Below, one piece after another: positions 1 through 8,475 of a stretch of 64,000 nucleotides of DNA (positions are counted from its first letter, which is position 1; each line of letters begins with the position of its first letter). Position numbers and translations under genes: made by a program. The notes beneath the pieces are model-generated. The model had not been told where the DNA came from. It ran no database searches and was given only the letters and a program-made list of their open reading frames with translations. The stretch is from a bacterium (GTDB taxonomy: Bacteria > Myxococcota_A > UBA9160 > UBA4427). The DNA lies in NCBI GenBank assembly GCA_024742285.1, contig JANSYR010000007.1, positions 248,001 to 312,000 of the forward strand. Direction: 5' to 3'.

Positions 1-2
1 CG

Positions 3-389
3 GAGGAGGACCGCGCCCTCGCGAACGAGTTCGCGGAAGCGGGCATCGAGTCGACGGAGGACATCAAGGACGTCTTCGAGCAGAAGTACTTCTTCGGATG
101 TGAAGCGGACGATCCGATGAACGCGATCGCGTTCGACAAGGCGAAGATCCCGATGGGTGCCCGGCTCAACGCGATCTTCGCCAGCGACATCGGCCACTGG
201 GACGTGCCGGATTTCCGGGAGGTCCTGCCCGAGGCCTGGGAGCTCGTCGACGACGGCCATCTCGACCGGGAGGACTTCCGCGCCTTCACCTGCGACAACG
301 CGATCGCGCTGCTCGGCGGTGCGCGACCGGACTTCTTCGAGGGAACGGTCGTCGAGGACTACGCGAAGCAGAGGCTCGGCGGCGCCTGA
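3..389 (+). CDS. Amidohydrolase (amidohydrolase_2 family), C-terminal part
   Basis: The reading frame is open from the left edge to a TGA, giving the last ~128 residues of a protein whose start lies outside the window. The segment FFGCEADDP, the metal-site-like ASDIGHWDVPD and the ending DNAIALLGGARPDFFEGT are typical of the C-terminal end of amidohydrolase_2 TIM-barrel metal-dependent hydrolases, where a late Asp of the SDIGHWD type is a metal ligand. These enzymes hydrolyse or decarboxylate small cyclic or carboxylated substrates; the substrate here cannot be told. An internal ATG at 117 is in frame but would remove part of the conserved domain, so I do not treat it as the start. Convergent with the NUDIX gene, 36 bp away. 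Confidence 0.75.
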   Translation, partial: EEDRALANEFAEAGIESTEDIKDVFEQKYFFGCEADDPMNAIAFDKAKIPMGARLNAIFASDIGHWDVPDFREVLPEAWELVDDGHLDREDFRAFTCDNAIALLGGARPDFFEGTVVEDYAKQRLGGA

Positions 390-425
390 GCCGCGCGGCG
401 GAGCGAGTCCCCGCTCGAGCGTCGC

Positions 426-1163
426 TCAGCGACTCCGCTCGAAAGTCCAGGGCCCGCCCTTCGCCATCGTGAGGCGATGGCGCGGACCGGTGACGTGGGG
501 ATTCCCTTCGGCGTAGCCCGCGTCCCCGTGCCAGATCGACACCGGCCCGACTCCGTCGAGCACGCCGATCTTCGTCGCGTAACGCTCCGGCGTCCGATCT
601 GCCGCGGCGGCGAGCGCGGAATCCACGGCGTCGAAGGCCATCAGATCCATGAGCGTCACGAAGGTCGGCGGCGCGAGTTCGATCTCCTTGGTCGCCTGCC
701 GCTCGAGGGCCGCGCGCGGCGAGAGCCACTCGGACTGCTTGATCTCCCCGTCGTCGATCGCGACCTCACCCGAACCCGCCCGCGCGGCGAAGAACCAGGT
801 CAGGAACCGCTTGGGCTGGATCGGCGGCGGCGTCCAATGGGAGAAGGGCACCATCGAATCGACCTCGACGGCGAGCCCCGACTCCTCCATCGCTTCACGA
901 GAAGCGGCTTGTCGCGAGGCGGCGAGCTCGTCGCCGGCGGGCACGCCGGACCAGTCGGCGTCGTCGAGTCGGCCTCCCGGGAAGACCCACATCCCGCCGA
1001 AGACGATCTTCGAGTTCCGCTTCAACATCAGCGTCTCGAGCCCCGTCGGTCCGTCGCGCAACAGGATCACCGTCGCCGCGAGGATGGGCGGAAGCCCGGT
1101 CCTGCCTTCCTTCGCCCACCGTTCGAGGCGGGCGGCGTGTTCTTGCTGGGTCTCTTCCGCCAT
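426..1163 (-). CDS. NUDIX hydrolase (NUDT19/RP2-like)
   Basis: A 245-residue protein with a NUDIX fold. The box is split: FPGGRLDDAD comes first, then after about 18 extra residues REAMEESGL, which supplies the metal-binding Glu residues. An insertion inside the NUDIX box is characteristic of the NUDT19 (RP2p) branch, some of which hydrolyse CoA and acyl-CoA diphosphate bonds. The sequence WTPPPIQPKRFLTWFF after the box is also typical of that branch. Likely a cytoplasmic Mg-dependent diphosphatase acting on CoA derivatives, but substrate assignment is inference. The start at 1163 is the first ATG of the frame; no strong ribosome binding site is visible. It lies downstream of, and on the same strand as, the CheX-like gene. 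Confidence 0.85.
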   Translation of the reverse strand: MAEETQQEHAARLERWAKEGRTGLPPILAATVILLRDGPTGLETLMLKRNSKIVFGGMWVFPGGRLDDADWSGVPAGDELAASRQAASREAMEESGLAVEVDSMVPFSHWTPPPIQPKRFLTWFFAARAGSGEVAIDDGEIKQSEWLSPRAALERQATKEIELAPPTFVTLMDLMAFDAVDSALAAAADRTPERYATKIGVLDGVGPVSIWHGDAGYAEGNPHVTGPRHRLTMAKGGPWTFERSR

Positions 1164-1261
1164 CGCACGATCGTAACACGCAGCCCGGCGCGAACCTGCG
1201 CCTCGGACCGAAGCACGAGCGCGTGGTCGGTGGCGCGCTCGCGGCGCGCAGACCAGCAGGA

Positions 1262-2095
1262 TCAGAACGTGCTGAGCACCAGGGCCGCTCGCCCGGTGCC
1301 GACCGCGAGCTCGACGATCCAGCCGTCCGCGAGCTGCGCATCGTAGTCCGGCGGACCGAGCTCGACCCGCTGGCCTTCCTTCGTCACCGCGCTCACGGCG
1401 TTGCCGCCGAGGACGTTCAGGAACTCGCCCACCCCGTCCGCGACCATCTCGGGATCGAGGTCGGAGGGCTGGAGGCCGCTGGCGGCCATGGCGAGCGCCT
1501 CGGCGAACGCGTTGTCCGAGACGAGGGCGACCTCGAGACCGCGCACGCCCTTCACGTGGACCGAGACGCAGACCTCGGCGAAGGGGGGCACGCTCGCGAA
1601 TGCCTGGATCTCGCCGAGCTTCGCCTGCATGCGCGCGACCCGCATGAGGAAGCGCGGGAGCAGCTCGAGGACGTACTTGGTCGCGCGGTGATTCGCGAGG
1701 GCGTCCGGCAGGTCCGGTTCCGCGACGTCGTAGGGAGCCTGGTCCGCCTTGTACGCGTCGAGCAGCATGCCGAGGCGGTCGGCGTCGAGGTAGCCGAGCC
1801 GGACCAGTGCCTGACCGACCGGCAGGCGCTGGGTCGCCTGGCGCTGCACGACGTCGACCAGCTGATCCGAGCCGAGGAAGCCCATCTTCACGGCGAGATC
1901 ACCGAAGGGAAGATCTTGATTCCGCTGCGCGGCGCTGACCTGGGTGGCCTGGCGCTGCGTCATGTAGCCGCACTCGATCGCGAGCTCGCCGAGCGTGGGA
2001 TTCGTGTCCTCCATCAGATCGAGGGCTTCGCGAAGGTGGCTCGCGTCGATCTCTCCCTGGTCGATGAGGAACTGGCCGAAGAACTTGACCGCCAT
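1262..2095 (-). CDS. MshEN-like repeats plus CheX-like phosphatase domain protein
   Basis: 277 residues. The first ~120 contain three repeats of a ~40-residue helical motif with LGELAIECGYMTQRQ, FGDLAVKMGFLGSDQ and VGQALVRLGYLDADR; this resembles the N-terminal GspE/MshE (MshEN) domain, members of which can bind c-di-GMP. The C-terminal half resembles CheX/CheC-type phosphatases: the segment GVGEFLNVLGGNA carries the ExxN pattern that in CheX holds the Glu and Asn attacking phospho-CheY. The ATG at 2095 shares its A with the TGA of the upstream response regulator (TGATG), so the two are translationally coupled and this protein probably dephosphorylates or is controlled by that regulator. The domain calls are by motif only. 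Confidence 0.75.
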   Translation of the reverse strand: MAVKFFGQFLIDQGEIDASHLREALDLMEDTNPTLGELAIECGYMTQRQATQVSAAQRNQDLPFGDLAVKMGFLGSDQLVDVVQRQATQRLPVGQALVRLGYLDADRLGMLLDAYKADQAPYDVAEPDLPDALANHRATKYVLELLPRFLMRVARMQAKLGEIQAFASVPPFAEVCVSVHVKGVRGLEVALVSDNAFAEALAMAASGLQPSDLDPEMVADGVGEFLNVLGGNAVSAVTKEGQRVELGPPDYDAQLADGWIVELAVGTGRAALVLSTF

Positions 2096-2511
2096 CAGCC
2101 CTCCCCCTCTTCCATCGAAGCCGGAGGATTCCCGGCGGCGACGCGCACGTTCTCGACGAGCGACTCGATCACCTCGGGATCGAAGGGCTTGCCCAGGACC
2201 TGACAGGCACCGAGCCTGAACGCCTCTTCGGCCTTCTGCGCATCCCCGCTCACGGACGACACCATCGCGACCTCGATCCGGGGATGCATCGACTTGATCG
2301 TGCGGAGCGCGGAGAGTCCGTCGAGACCCGGCATCACGATGTCGAGGAGGACGAGGTCGGGCGAGACCTCGGACGCCATGCGGATCGCGGCCGCGCCGTC
2401 GCGCGCCGTGCCGACGATCGCGACACCGTCGACCTCCTCGAGAATCCGCTCGAGCTGCGCCAGCACCGTACGGCTGTCGTCCACCAGCAAGACGTTGATC
2501 TTTCGCGCCAT
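2095..2511 (-). CDS. CheY-like single-domain response regulator
   Basis: 138 residues comprising only a receiver domain: the acidic pair in VLLVDDSRTV near the N-terminus, the phospho-acceptor Asp in LVLLDIVMPGLDGL, a conserved Ser in AMVSSVSG and the Lys in LGKPFDP. No output domain follows, so it should act by protein contact, as CheY does. I chose the ATG at 2511 because a strong Shine-Dalgarno (GGAGGAG) lies 5 nt upstream; the longer frame to 2637 adds 42 residues with no recognisable domain. Its stop overlaps the start of the CheX-like protein by one base, making a regulator-phosphatase pair. Confidence 0.9.
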   Translation of the reverse strand: MARKINVLLVDDSRTVLAQLERILEEVDGVAIVGTARDGAAAIRMASEVSPDLVLLDIVMPGLDGLSALRTIKSMHPRIEVAMVSSVSGDAQKAEEAFRLGACQVLGKPFDPEVIESLVENVRVAAGNPPASMEEGEG

Positions 2512-2942
2512 GATCTCCTCCGACTGCCGTCCGGTCGCGCGCGCGACCCGGACCGGCGCGGCCGATCCGACACCGGCCCGCGAAGAATCTTTCGACGCGA
2601 AGCCGGTCCCGATTGAGCGGGACCCGGCCCCTCGCAACCCGAATCCGAGGACGCTGCGCGCGGCTTGCCTTCGGAACGCCGGTCAGTGCTGTCGTTCTTG
2701 CCGTTGCTTACGAAAAGTCATAGAGTCCGCGACCTTACGGGTTCCCCGCTCCGTCCGGGGCGGCGCTCCGGGCGACGCTTGGGAACGCCTGTGAACAGGG
2801 AACCCCCGAGAACTGCCAGCCAGACCTCACTTCGCCTCGACGGGCCGCCGGAACGCGGGCCCCCCGAGGCGGCGCTCGTCGACCGACCGAGCGCATGGAA
2901 GCGGCGCGACCGGTCCGGCGCGCACGCGAGGAGACCCCCAGG
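2512..2942. other. Divergent intergenic region, 431 bp
   Basis: Lies between the response regulator (minus) and mcl (plus), so it should hold both promoters. Composition drops in GC around 2690-2730 (ttgcttacgaaaagtcatagag), a plausible promoter zone for mcl. I see no convincing RNA gene, riboswitch or protein-coding frame. Confidence 0.5.
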
Positions 2943-3992
2943 ATGCGAAGCGCGAAAGACTTCTTTCAGCCGATGGCGCTCGGTGCGCCCGAGCCCCTCC
3001 GCGAGATCCCCTTCAAGCCCTCGCGGATGATCCACTTCTTCGATCCCAGCAACGCGAAGATGGCGACGAAGATCCCGGACATCGCCAAGAAGTGCGACGT
3101 CCTGCTCGGAAACCTCGAGGATGCGATCCAGGCGGACAACAAGATCGCGGCGCGCGAGGGCCTCGTGAAGATCGGCAACGAGACCGACTTCGGGAGCTGC
3201 CAGCTCTGGACCCGCGTGAACAGCCTCGACTCGCCCTGGTTCCTCGACGACGTCATGACCCTCGTCGAAGGGCTCGGCAACAAGCTCGACGTGATCATGG
3301 TCCCGAAGGTCGAGGGGGCCTGGGACATCCACTACGTCGACCGCCTGCTGGCCCAGCTCGAGGCGCGCCACCGCCTCGAGAAGCCGCTGATGATCCACGC
3401 GATCCTCGAGACGGCCCTCGGCGTCGCGAACGTCGAGGAGATCTGCGCCGCGAGCCCGCGGATGCAGGGCCTCTCGCTCGGGCCGGCGGACCTCGCCGCC
3501 AGCCGCCGCATGAAGACGACCCGCGTCGGCGGCGGCCACCCGGGATACGTCGTCCGCACGGACCCCGACGCCGCGAACCCCGACGCCCCGCGCCCGACCG
3601 CGCAGCAGGACCTCTGGCACTACACGATGGCCCGCATGGTCGACGCGTGTAACGCCAACGGCATCCTCCCCTACTACGGCCCCTTCGGCGACATCAAGGA
3701 CACGGTCGCCTGCGAGGACCAGTTCCGGAACGCCTTCCTGATGGGCTGCGTCGGCACCTGGAGCCTCCACCCCGTTCAGATCGACATCGCCAAGAAGGTA
3801 TTCTCGCCACCGGTCGACGAGGTCCTCTGGGCCAAGAAGGTCATCGACGAGATGGGCGACGGCACCGGCGCGGTCATGATCGACGGCAAGATGCAGGACG
3901 ACGCGACGGTCAAGCAGTGTCGCGTCATGGTCGAGCTCGCGCGCATGCTCTGCGAGAACGACGACGAGCTGCGGGAAGCGTACGGGTTCTAG
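2943..3992 (+). CDS. mcl: L-malyl-CoA / beta-methylmalyl-CoA lyase, Chloroflexus type
   Basis: 349 residues, HpcH/HpaI aldolase-citrate lyase beta superfamily. It looks like the Chloroflexus aurantiacus trifunctional malyl-CoA lyase rather than the shorter Rhodobacter Mcl1: the N-terminus ([18 protein letters not shown]), [42 protein letters not shown] and [11 protein letters not shown] all fit that family as I know it. It cleaves or condenses malyl-CoA (acetyl-CoA plus glyoxylate) and beta-methylmalyl-CoA (propionyl-CoA plus glyoxylate) with a divalent metal held by Glu/Asp residues (the E of GNLEDAI). The start at 2943 follows GAGGAG by about 10 nt; an in-frame ATG at 2895 lacks a better site. 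No operon partner; the pathway partner ecm is 15 kb away. Confidence 0.9.
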   Translation: MRSAKDFFQPMALGAPEPLREIPFKPSRMIHFFDPSNAKMATKIPDIAKKCDVLLGNLEDAIQADNKIAAREGLVKIGNETDFGSCQLWTRVNSLDSPWFLDDVMTLVEGLGNKLDVIMVPKVEGAWDIHYVDRLLAQLEARHRLEKPLMIHAILETALGVANVEEICAASPRMQGLSLGPADLAASRRMKTTRVGGGHPGYVVRTDPDAANPDAPRPTAQQDLWHYTMARMVDACNANGILPYYGPFGDIKDTVACEDQFRNAFLMGCVGTWSLHPVQIDIAKKVFSPPVDEVLWAKKVIDEMGDGTGAVMIDGKMQDDATVKQCRVMVELARMLCENDDELREAYGF

Positions 3993-4033
3993 CTTGCTCG
4001 AATGATGTGGCGGCCGTGCTCGGTCGTCGCGCG

Positions 4034-4555
4034 CTACTCGCTCGAAGCGGGCGCGTCGAGGGTCGGATAGCGCGCCTTCGCCCGCGACGTGACGATGTCT
4101 GCGTGCATCGGCGCGAGCCGGGCGAGCAGGCGGTTCTGAGCGGGCACTGGCACCCGGAGCGACTCCATCGCCCGGATCAGACACTCCACGGTGGCGTTGA
4201 ACGCGCGCTGATCGATCTCCATCCCCCGATGGACTTCGAGCATCGAGTCGCCGTCGTAGGTGCAGGGGCCATCCGCGATCTCGCAGAGATGGGCCGCGAT
4301 CTGAGAACGGAAGCGACGCGCATCGATCCCCTCGAAGTGCGGTCGGGTGTTCGGGTCGGTCGCGAGCTCGCGCACGAAACGGTCCGCGACCCGATCGACG
4401 CCCTCGACGCCCCCGAGCTGGACGTAGAGCGGTCGCCGGTCGAGCTGAGGAATCTCGGCGCAGCCCGTCACGAACGTCGAGAGCGCGAGCCAAAGGGTCG
4501 CCCCCAGCACGGCGCGCGCCCGGAGACTCGTCGTTCGATGGGTGTGGTTCCGCAT
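4034..4555 (-). CDS. Truncated haemoglobin (group 1) as a predicted lipoprotein
   Basis: 173 residues. A signal peptide ends in the lipobox FVTGC (Cys about residue 32), predicting a membrane-anchored lipoprotein. The mature part is a 2/2 globin: YVQLGGVEGVDRVADRFV, then GPCTYDGDSMLEVHRGM, whose His fits the haem-ligating proximal His of trHbs, then a C-terminal helix. In most group 1 trHbs the B10 position is Tyr (..FY..); here the aligned segment reads DRFV, so B10 may not be Tyr. Last gene of a four-gene operon; its ATG overlaps the DUF3034 stop by one base (TGATG). The role may be O2 or NO sensing/handling in the periplasm; that is inference from context. Confidence 0.85.
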   Translation of the reverse strand: MRNHTHRTTSLRARAVLGATLWLALSTFVTGCAEIPQLDRRPLYVQLGGVEGVDRVADRFVRELATDPNTRPHFEGIDARRFRSQIAAHLCEIADGPCTYDGDSMLEVHRGMEIDQRAFNATVECLIRAMESLRVPVPAQNRLLARLAPMHADIVTSRAKARYPTLDAPASSE

Positions 4556-5430
4556 CAGAAGCTCCCCTGGATCGAGAGATAGCCCCCGTCCTGGTGCCCC
4601 AGGCCGGCGACCTGCCCGAAGCGTCCGTAGGCCGCGACGAGCTTGAAGTGGTGACTCGGAACGACGGCCAGGAAGACGTCGTGCCACGGGTCTTCGTCGA
4701 AGGCGCGCAGATTGCTGTTCTTGTGGCGGAAGTCGTAGCCCAGGAGCACGCGGCGCGTGAGGAAGATCGCCGCGGTCCCCTCGAAGTGGAACTGGTAGTT
4801 GTCGCGACCGGGTCCGCCGAATCCGAGCAGCCCGAGCTCGTTGGCCCGGCTCGCTCGGACGACGCCGTTGAGCAGCACGTTGTGCCCCGCCAGCGCGCCC
4901 AGGTAGACCTTGCTCACTCCCGCGTAGAGATCGACGCCCCAGTCGTCGTCCGCGCCGACCAGCCGCGGGACGTCGAAGTCGAGGACGTGTTTGAACTGCG
5001 CACCGACCGCGATCGCCGGCAGCGATCCGTAGACGAGGTCACCCGCGACGCGCACCTTCACGCCGAACACGTTCTGCTTGATCAGCTCGTCGAGGGGGCG
5101 GACCTCGAGGCGCTGGTGCGCGAAGGAGAGCTCCACGCGGTCGTAGAGCCCGATCGCAGCGCCGAAGCTCGCGAGCCGCAGATCATCCACGAAGACGCCC
5201 GTACCGAAGGCCGATCCGCCGACCTCGGAGTCCGTCCCGGTCCCCGCGATCACGGCCCACGGGACGATCCCACTCCCGGCGGAGCCCTCGATCTGGGTCG
5301 CGCCTCCGGTCGCCAGCAGACGCCCGCCCGCCGCCGCCGGTGACGCCGCCAGGAGCGCGGCGATCACGCCCAGCGCGATGCGAGGGCCCGCCCGTCTCAT
5401 CCGCCCTCGTTTCGCTCGACGATCACGCAT
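4555..5430 (-). CDS. DUF3034 family outer-membrane-like protein
   Basis: 291 residues. After a signal peptide (IALGVIAALLAASPAAA) comes the DUF3034 signature GGRLLATGGATQIEG followed by GIVPWAVIAG, then a series of amphipathic strands with aromatic ends, ending in LSIQGSF with a terminal Phe as in beta-barrel outer-membrane proteins. The function of DUF3034 is unknown. I chose the ATG at 5430 because AAGGAGG lies about 7 nt upstream inside the end of the preceding gene; an ATG ten codons later (5400) is a weaker alternative. The gene overlaps its upstream neighbour by 8 bp and its downstream neighbour by 1 bp, so it is an obligate operon member. Confidence 0.85.
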   Translation of the reverse strand: MRDRRAKRGRMRRAGPRIALGVIAALLAASPAAAGGRLLATGGATQIEGSAGSGIVPWAVIAGTGTDSEVGGSAFGTGVFVDDLRLASFGAAIGLYDRVELSFAHQRLEVRPLDELIKQNVFGVKVRVAGDLVYGSLPAIAVGAQFKHVLDFDVPRLVGADDDWGVDLYAGVSKVYLGALAGHNVLLNGVVRASRANELGLLGFGGPGRDNYQFHFEGTAAIFLTRRVLLGYDFRHKNSNLRAFDEDPWHDVFLAVVPSHHFKLVAAYGRFGQVAGLGHQDGGYLSIQGSF

Positions 5431-7774
5431 CGAGGCCCTCCTTCTCGAATCGATCGAGCCAGATCGAGAACTCGTCTTCCGGCATGGGCCGCCCCATCCA
5501 GTAGCCCTGCGCGACGTCGCAGCCGTTTCGCTGCAGGATCTTCCAACTGATGCGGTCTTCGACGCCCTCGGCGACAACCTTGAGTCCGAGACTGTGTCCG
5601 AGCTCGACGGTCGCCCGGATGATGGCCTCGTCGGCGGAGGCTTCCCGGAGATTCCGGACGAAGGCCTGATCGATCTTGAGTTCGTCCACCGGGAGGGTCC
5701 GCAGCTGCGCCAGCGACGAATGCCCCGTCCCGAAGTCGTCGATCGAGACGCCGACGCCCATCTCGCGCACTCGCGCCAGGACGTCCGCCGCCTGCTCGGG
5801 GTGATCCATGATCGCGCTCTCGGTCACCTCGATCGTGAGCCGTTCGGGCGGCGCACCGCTCTCTCGGAGCACCTCGGCGATCCGCTCGGGCAGATCTGGC
5901 TCGCCGGCGTCGTGGGCGGAAAGATTGATGCTCACGACGAGATCGATCCCGCTCGCCGACCACTGAGCGATCCGTCGACACGCGACCTCGAGAACCCAGC
6001 GCGAGACGTTCCCGATGAAGCCGGTCTGCTCGGCGATCCCGATGAACTCCTCCGGATTCATTCGCCCCATGACCGGATGGGTCCAACGAATCAAGGCCTC
6101 GACGCCGACGACCCGCGCCGAGACGAGGTCGAGCTTCGGCTGGTAGTGGAGCTCGAGCTGGCCTTCTTCGAGCGCACGTTCCAGCTCGATCGCGATTCCG
6201 ATCCGACGTTGATTCGCCTCTTCCAGACCAGGCAGGTAGGCGGCGATCCCGGACGGCGATTGTTTCGCCAGCCCGAGCGCCATCTCCGCCCTGCGCATGA
6301 CCTCGTCGACGGCGCGACCATCCGCGGGAACGCTGGCCGTTCCGACGCGAACACCGACCGACACCTGGACGTCGCGAATCTCGTGCGGCGCCTCGAGCTG
6401 CTCACACGCCGCGCGGGTGACTTCTTCGAGCGCGACGGCGTCCCGCGCCTCGGTGATCGCGAGGAACTCGTCACCCCCGACGCGGCCGAGCCACGTGATT
6501 CCAGCCGTCGCCGCGAGTCGCTCCGCGCTCCGCACCAGCAGCTCGTCGCCGATCGTGGCGCCGAACGCGCCATTGATGTCCTTCAGCTGCGCCACGTCGA
6601 TGTGGAGCACGCAGAAGGCCTCGTCTCCCGAGAGACGTCGGTCGAGCTCGTTCTCGACTGCGGCGCGATTCGGCAGGCGCGTCAGCCGATCGTGAAGACT
6701 CTCGTGCAGGATCCGCTCCTCGCGATCCGCGACGGTCTCCTGCATGATCCGAAACGTACGCGCGAGCGCACCGAACTCGTCGCGCGATTCCGGCAGGTCG
6801 ATCTCGGCACGGACGTCGCCCGCCGAGACGGCCTCGACGGCATTGGCGAGCATCGAGACCGGACGCGTCACGCGTCGCGCGACCGCGAGGGAAGACGCGA
6901 GCGCGAGCGCGACGGCGGCCGCGAAGAAGGTCACGAGTTCGCGTCGCTGTTCGACGACCGGCGCCATCGCGGCGGCATAGGACGTCTGCAACACCGCCCC
7001 GAAGCTCGCGTCGGAACCTCCGCCCAGCTCGACCGCCTGCGCGAACCAGCCCAGCGCCTCGAAGTTCTCGGAGCCTGCGGCGCGGGCGTCGAGTTCGTCG
7101 AGCGCGAGCCGCGCGGCGAGCGCCCTGCGGTCCGGCAGGGGGAGCGTCGACGAGAGTCGAACGGATCCGTTCGGAGAGCGACGCGACCAGAACGAGACGT
7201 GGAGTCCGGTGAGCCCCTGCAGCTCGCGCGCAAGATCGACGTCGAGCTCGAAGCCCATGCCCACCCAACCGACCGTGATCGGCGCCTTGACGGGGACCAA
7301 CACGATCTGTTGCAGCTGCCCACGGAGGAAGACGACCCCGCTGGCCGCGCCGGCATCTCGGGCCTCGGCGACGACGCGATCGAGGCGCTCGGTGTCCGTG
7401 TCGAGACTCGCCTGCGCCGGATCGACCGCCACCAGGTCGCCGTCGACGTCGAGCAGGAAGGCCAGGCTCGCGCCGACGCGACGACCATGGTTGGCGAGCG
7501 CCGACGCGACCGTCGCCGCGTCCTTCGTCGCGACCGCACTCCGCAACCCGAAGTCGGTGACCAGGACGCCGACGGTCGAGAGCAGGCGTTGCTCCCGATC
7601 TTCGAACAGCCGCTCGAAGACGCGACGACCGGCGTCGAGCTCGGCGATGGCACGTGCCTCCCCCTGCCGCTCGGCGCGGGCGAGGACGACGTAGCTCGTC
7701 GCCGCGTGCAGCCCGACGATCACGACGAGCATCGCCGCGAGCAGCCGGGCGCGGAAGCCGAGTGACTCGATCAA
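5423..7774 (-). CDS. Membrane GGDEF-EAL c-di-GMP enzyme with periplasmic sensor and HAMP
   Basis: 783 residues. Transmembrane helix 9-30, periplasmic sensor about 31-280, second helix about 281-300, HAMP about 301-355, GGDEF domain about 365-520 with intact GGDEF at 433-437, then EAL domain about 535-775 with intact EAL (559-561), DDFGTGHSSL and KIDQAFV. Both signature motifs are present, so it could make and break c-di-GMP. The GGDEF substrate segment (KDINGAFGATIGD) departs from the usual NDxxGHxxGD, so cyclase activity may be weak and the EAL half dominant. The ATG overlaps the stop of the cupredoxin-like gene (ATGA). The operon suggests it reads out a periplasmic redox or gas signal. Confidence 0.92.
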   Translation of the reverse strand: MIESLGFRARLLAAMLVVIVGLHAATSYVVLARAERQGEARAIAELDAGRRVFERLFEDREQRLLSTVGVLVTDFGLRSAVATKDAATVASALANHGRRVGASLAFLLDVDGDLVAVDPAQASLDTDTERLDRVVAEARDAGAASGVVFLRGQLQQIVLVPVKAPITVGWVGMGFELDVDLARELQGLTGLHVSFWSRRSPNGSVRLSSTLPLPDRRALAARLALDELDARAAGSENFEALGWFAQAVELGGGSDASFGAVLQTSYAAAMAPVVEQRRELVTFFAAAVALALASSLAVARRVTRPVSMLANAVEAVSAGDVRAEIDLPESRDEFGALARTFRIMQETVADREERILHESLHDRLTRLPNRAAVENELDRRLSGDEAFCVLHIDVAQLKDINGAFGATIGDELLVRSAERLAATAGITWLGRVGGDEFLAITEARDAVALEEVTRAACEQLEAPHEIRDVQVSVGVRVGTASVPADGRAVDEVMRRAEMALGLAKQSPSGIAAYLPGLEEANQRRIGIAIELERALEEGQLELHYQPKLDLVSARVVGVEALIRWTHPVMGRMNPEEFIGIAEQTGFIGNVSRWVLEVACRRIAQWSASGIDLVVSINLSAHDAGEPDLPERIAEVLRESGAPPERLTIEVTESAIMDHPEQAADVLARVREMGVGVSIDDFGTGHSSLAQLRTLPVDELKIDQAFVRNLREASADEAIIRATVELGHSLGLKVVAEGVEDRISWKILQRNGCDVAQGYWMGRPMPEDEFSIWLDRFEKEGLDA

Positions 7775-8475
7775 CGGAGCGCCCCGAAGACATCGCCCAG
7801 ATCGTCGTCGTGCTCCTCACGCGGTGCGGCGCGCGGTGGGGGCCGGGAAGGCAGGGTCAGCTGGAGGTGGTCGTCCGCGCCGAGCGATCGTTCCGACTCG
7901 AGCACGATGCTCTCCTCGAGGCGAGGGTGTCGCACACGCACGCGGTAGCGAGCAGCGACGACCCCGTCGATCCGGGCCCGCCCGTCCGACCCGGTTACCG
8001 CGAAATGCTTCGTCTCGAGGACGTAGACGTAGGCGAGCATGTCGTCGTGAATGTTGCAGCCGAGCACGGCGAGGCCCGCGCGACCGAACTGGATCGGAGG
8101 CACTTCGCTGCCGCGGTAGAGCTTGATCTCGAAGGTGCGTGCGGCGCTGAACGAATAGATGCTGTGGCGGACCTGGTCGCTGTTCGGAAAGTCGATCCAT
8201 GTGCCCGCCTCGACGGCGAGTACGTGCGGCTCGAAGGCGAGGTCGATCTGATCCATCACGGCGCGCGGCCCGGACCGTTCGGACGACGACGCGGGGCCTT
8301 CGCTCGAGACGACGAGGCCGCTCGCTTCGTCGATCCGCTCGAGCGAGACGACCGCATCGCGTACTGGCGACCCGTCGAGCGCCGACACCTCGACGGTCAG
8401 GCCGGAGATCGCCTGTCGGCTCGTCAGAAGGGCGGCCAGCAGGACCCACACGCCGAGCCCCCCGCGTCGGCGCAT
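7771..8475 (-). CDS. Cupredoxin-like periplasmic protein (methylamine utilization protein-like)
   Basis: 234 residues with a signal peptide (VWVLLAALLTSRQAIS). The segment FEPHVLAVEAGTWIDFPNSD, VRHSIYSFS and GCNIHDDMLAYVYV is a cupredoxin fold with candidate type 1 copper ligands His (VRHS), Cys, His and Met (CNIHDDM); the Cys-x2-His-x2-Met spacing is shorter than in plastocyanin. Proteins of this type are often annotated as methylamine utilization proteins although no mau genes are near. The C-terminal ~30 residues are Pro/Asp rich. First gene of the operon with the GGDEF-EAL, DUF3034 and globin genes. An in-frame ATG 11 codons upstream (8508) is possible, but the signal peptide is better formed from 8475. 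Confidence 0.8.
   Translation of the reverse strand: MRRRGGLGVWVLLAALLTSRQAISGLTVEVSALDGSPVRDAVVSLERIDEASGLVVSSEGPASSSERSGPRAVMDQIDLAFEPHVLAVEAGTWIDFPNSDQVRHSIYSFSAARTFEIKLYRGSEVPPIQFGRAGLAVLGCNIHDDMLAYVYVLETKHFAVTGSDGRARIDGVVAARYRVRVRHPRLEESIVLESERSLGADDHLQLTLPSRPPPRAAPREEHDDDLGDVFGALR

Noticed and set aside
5378-7765. Long plus-strand open frame opposite the GGDEF-EAL gene
   Set aside because: Antisense to an enzyme with intact GGDEF and EAL motifs; the frame is Arg/Asp-rich with no known fold.
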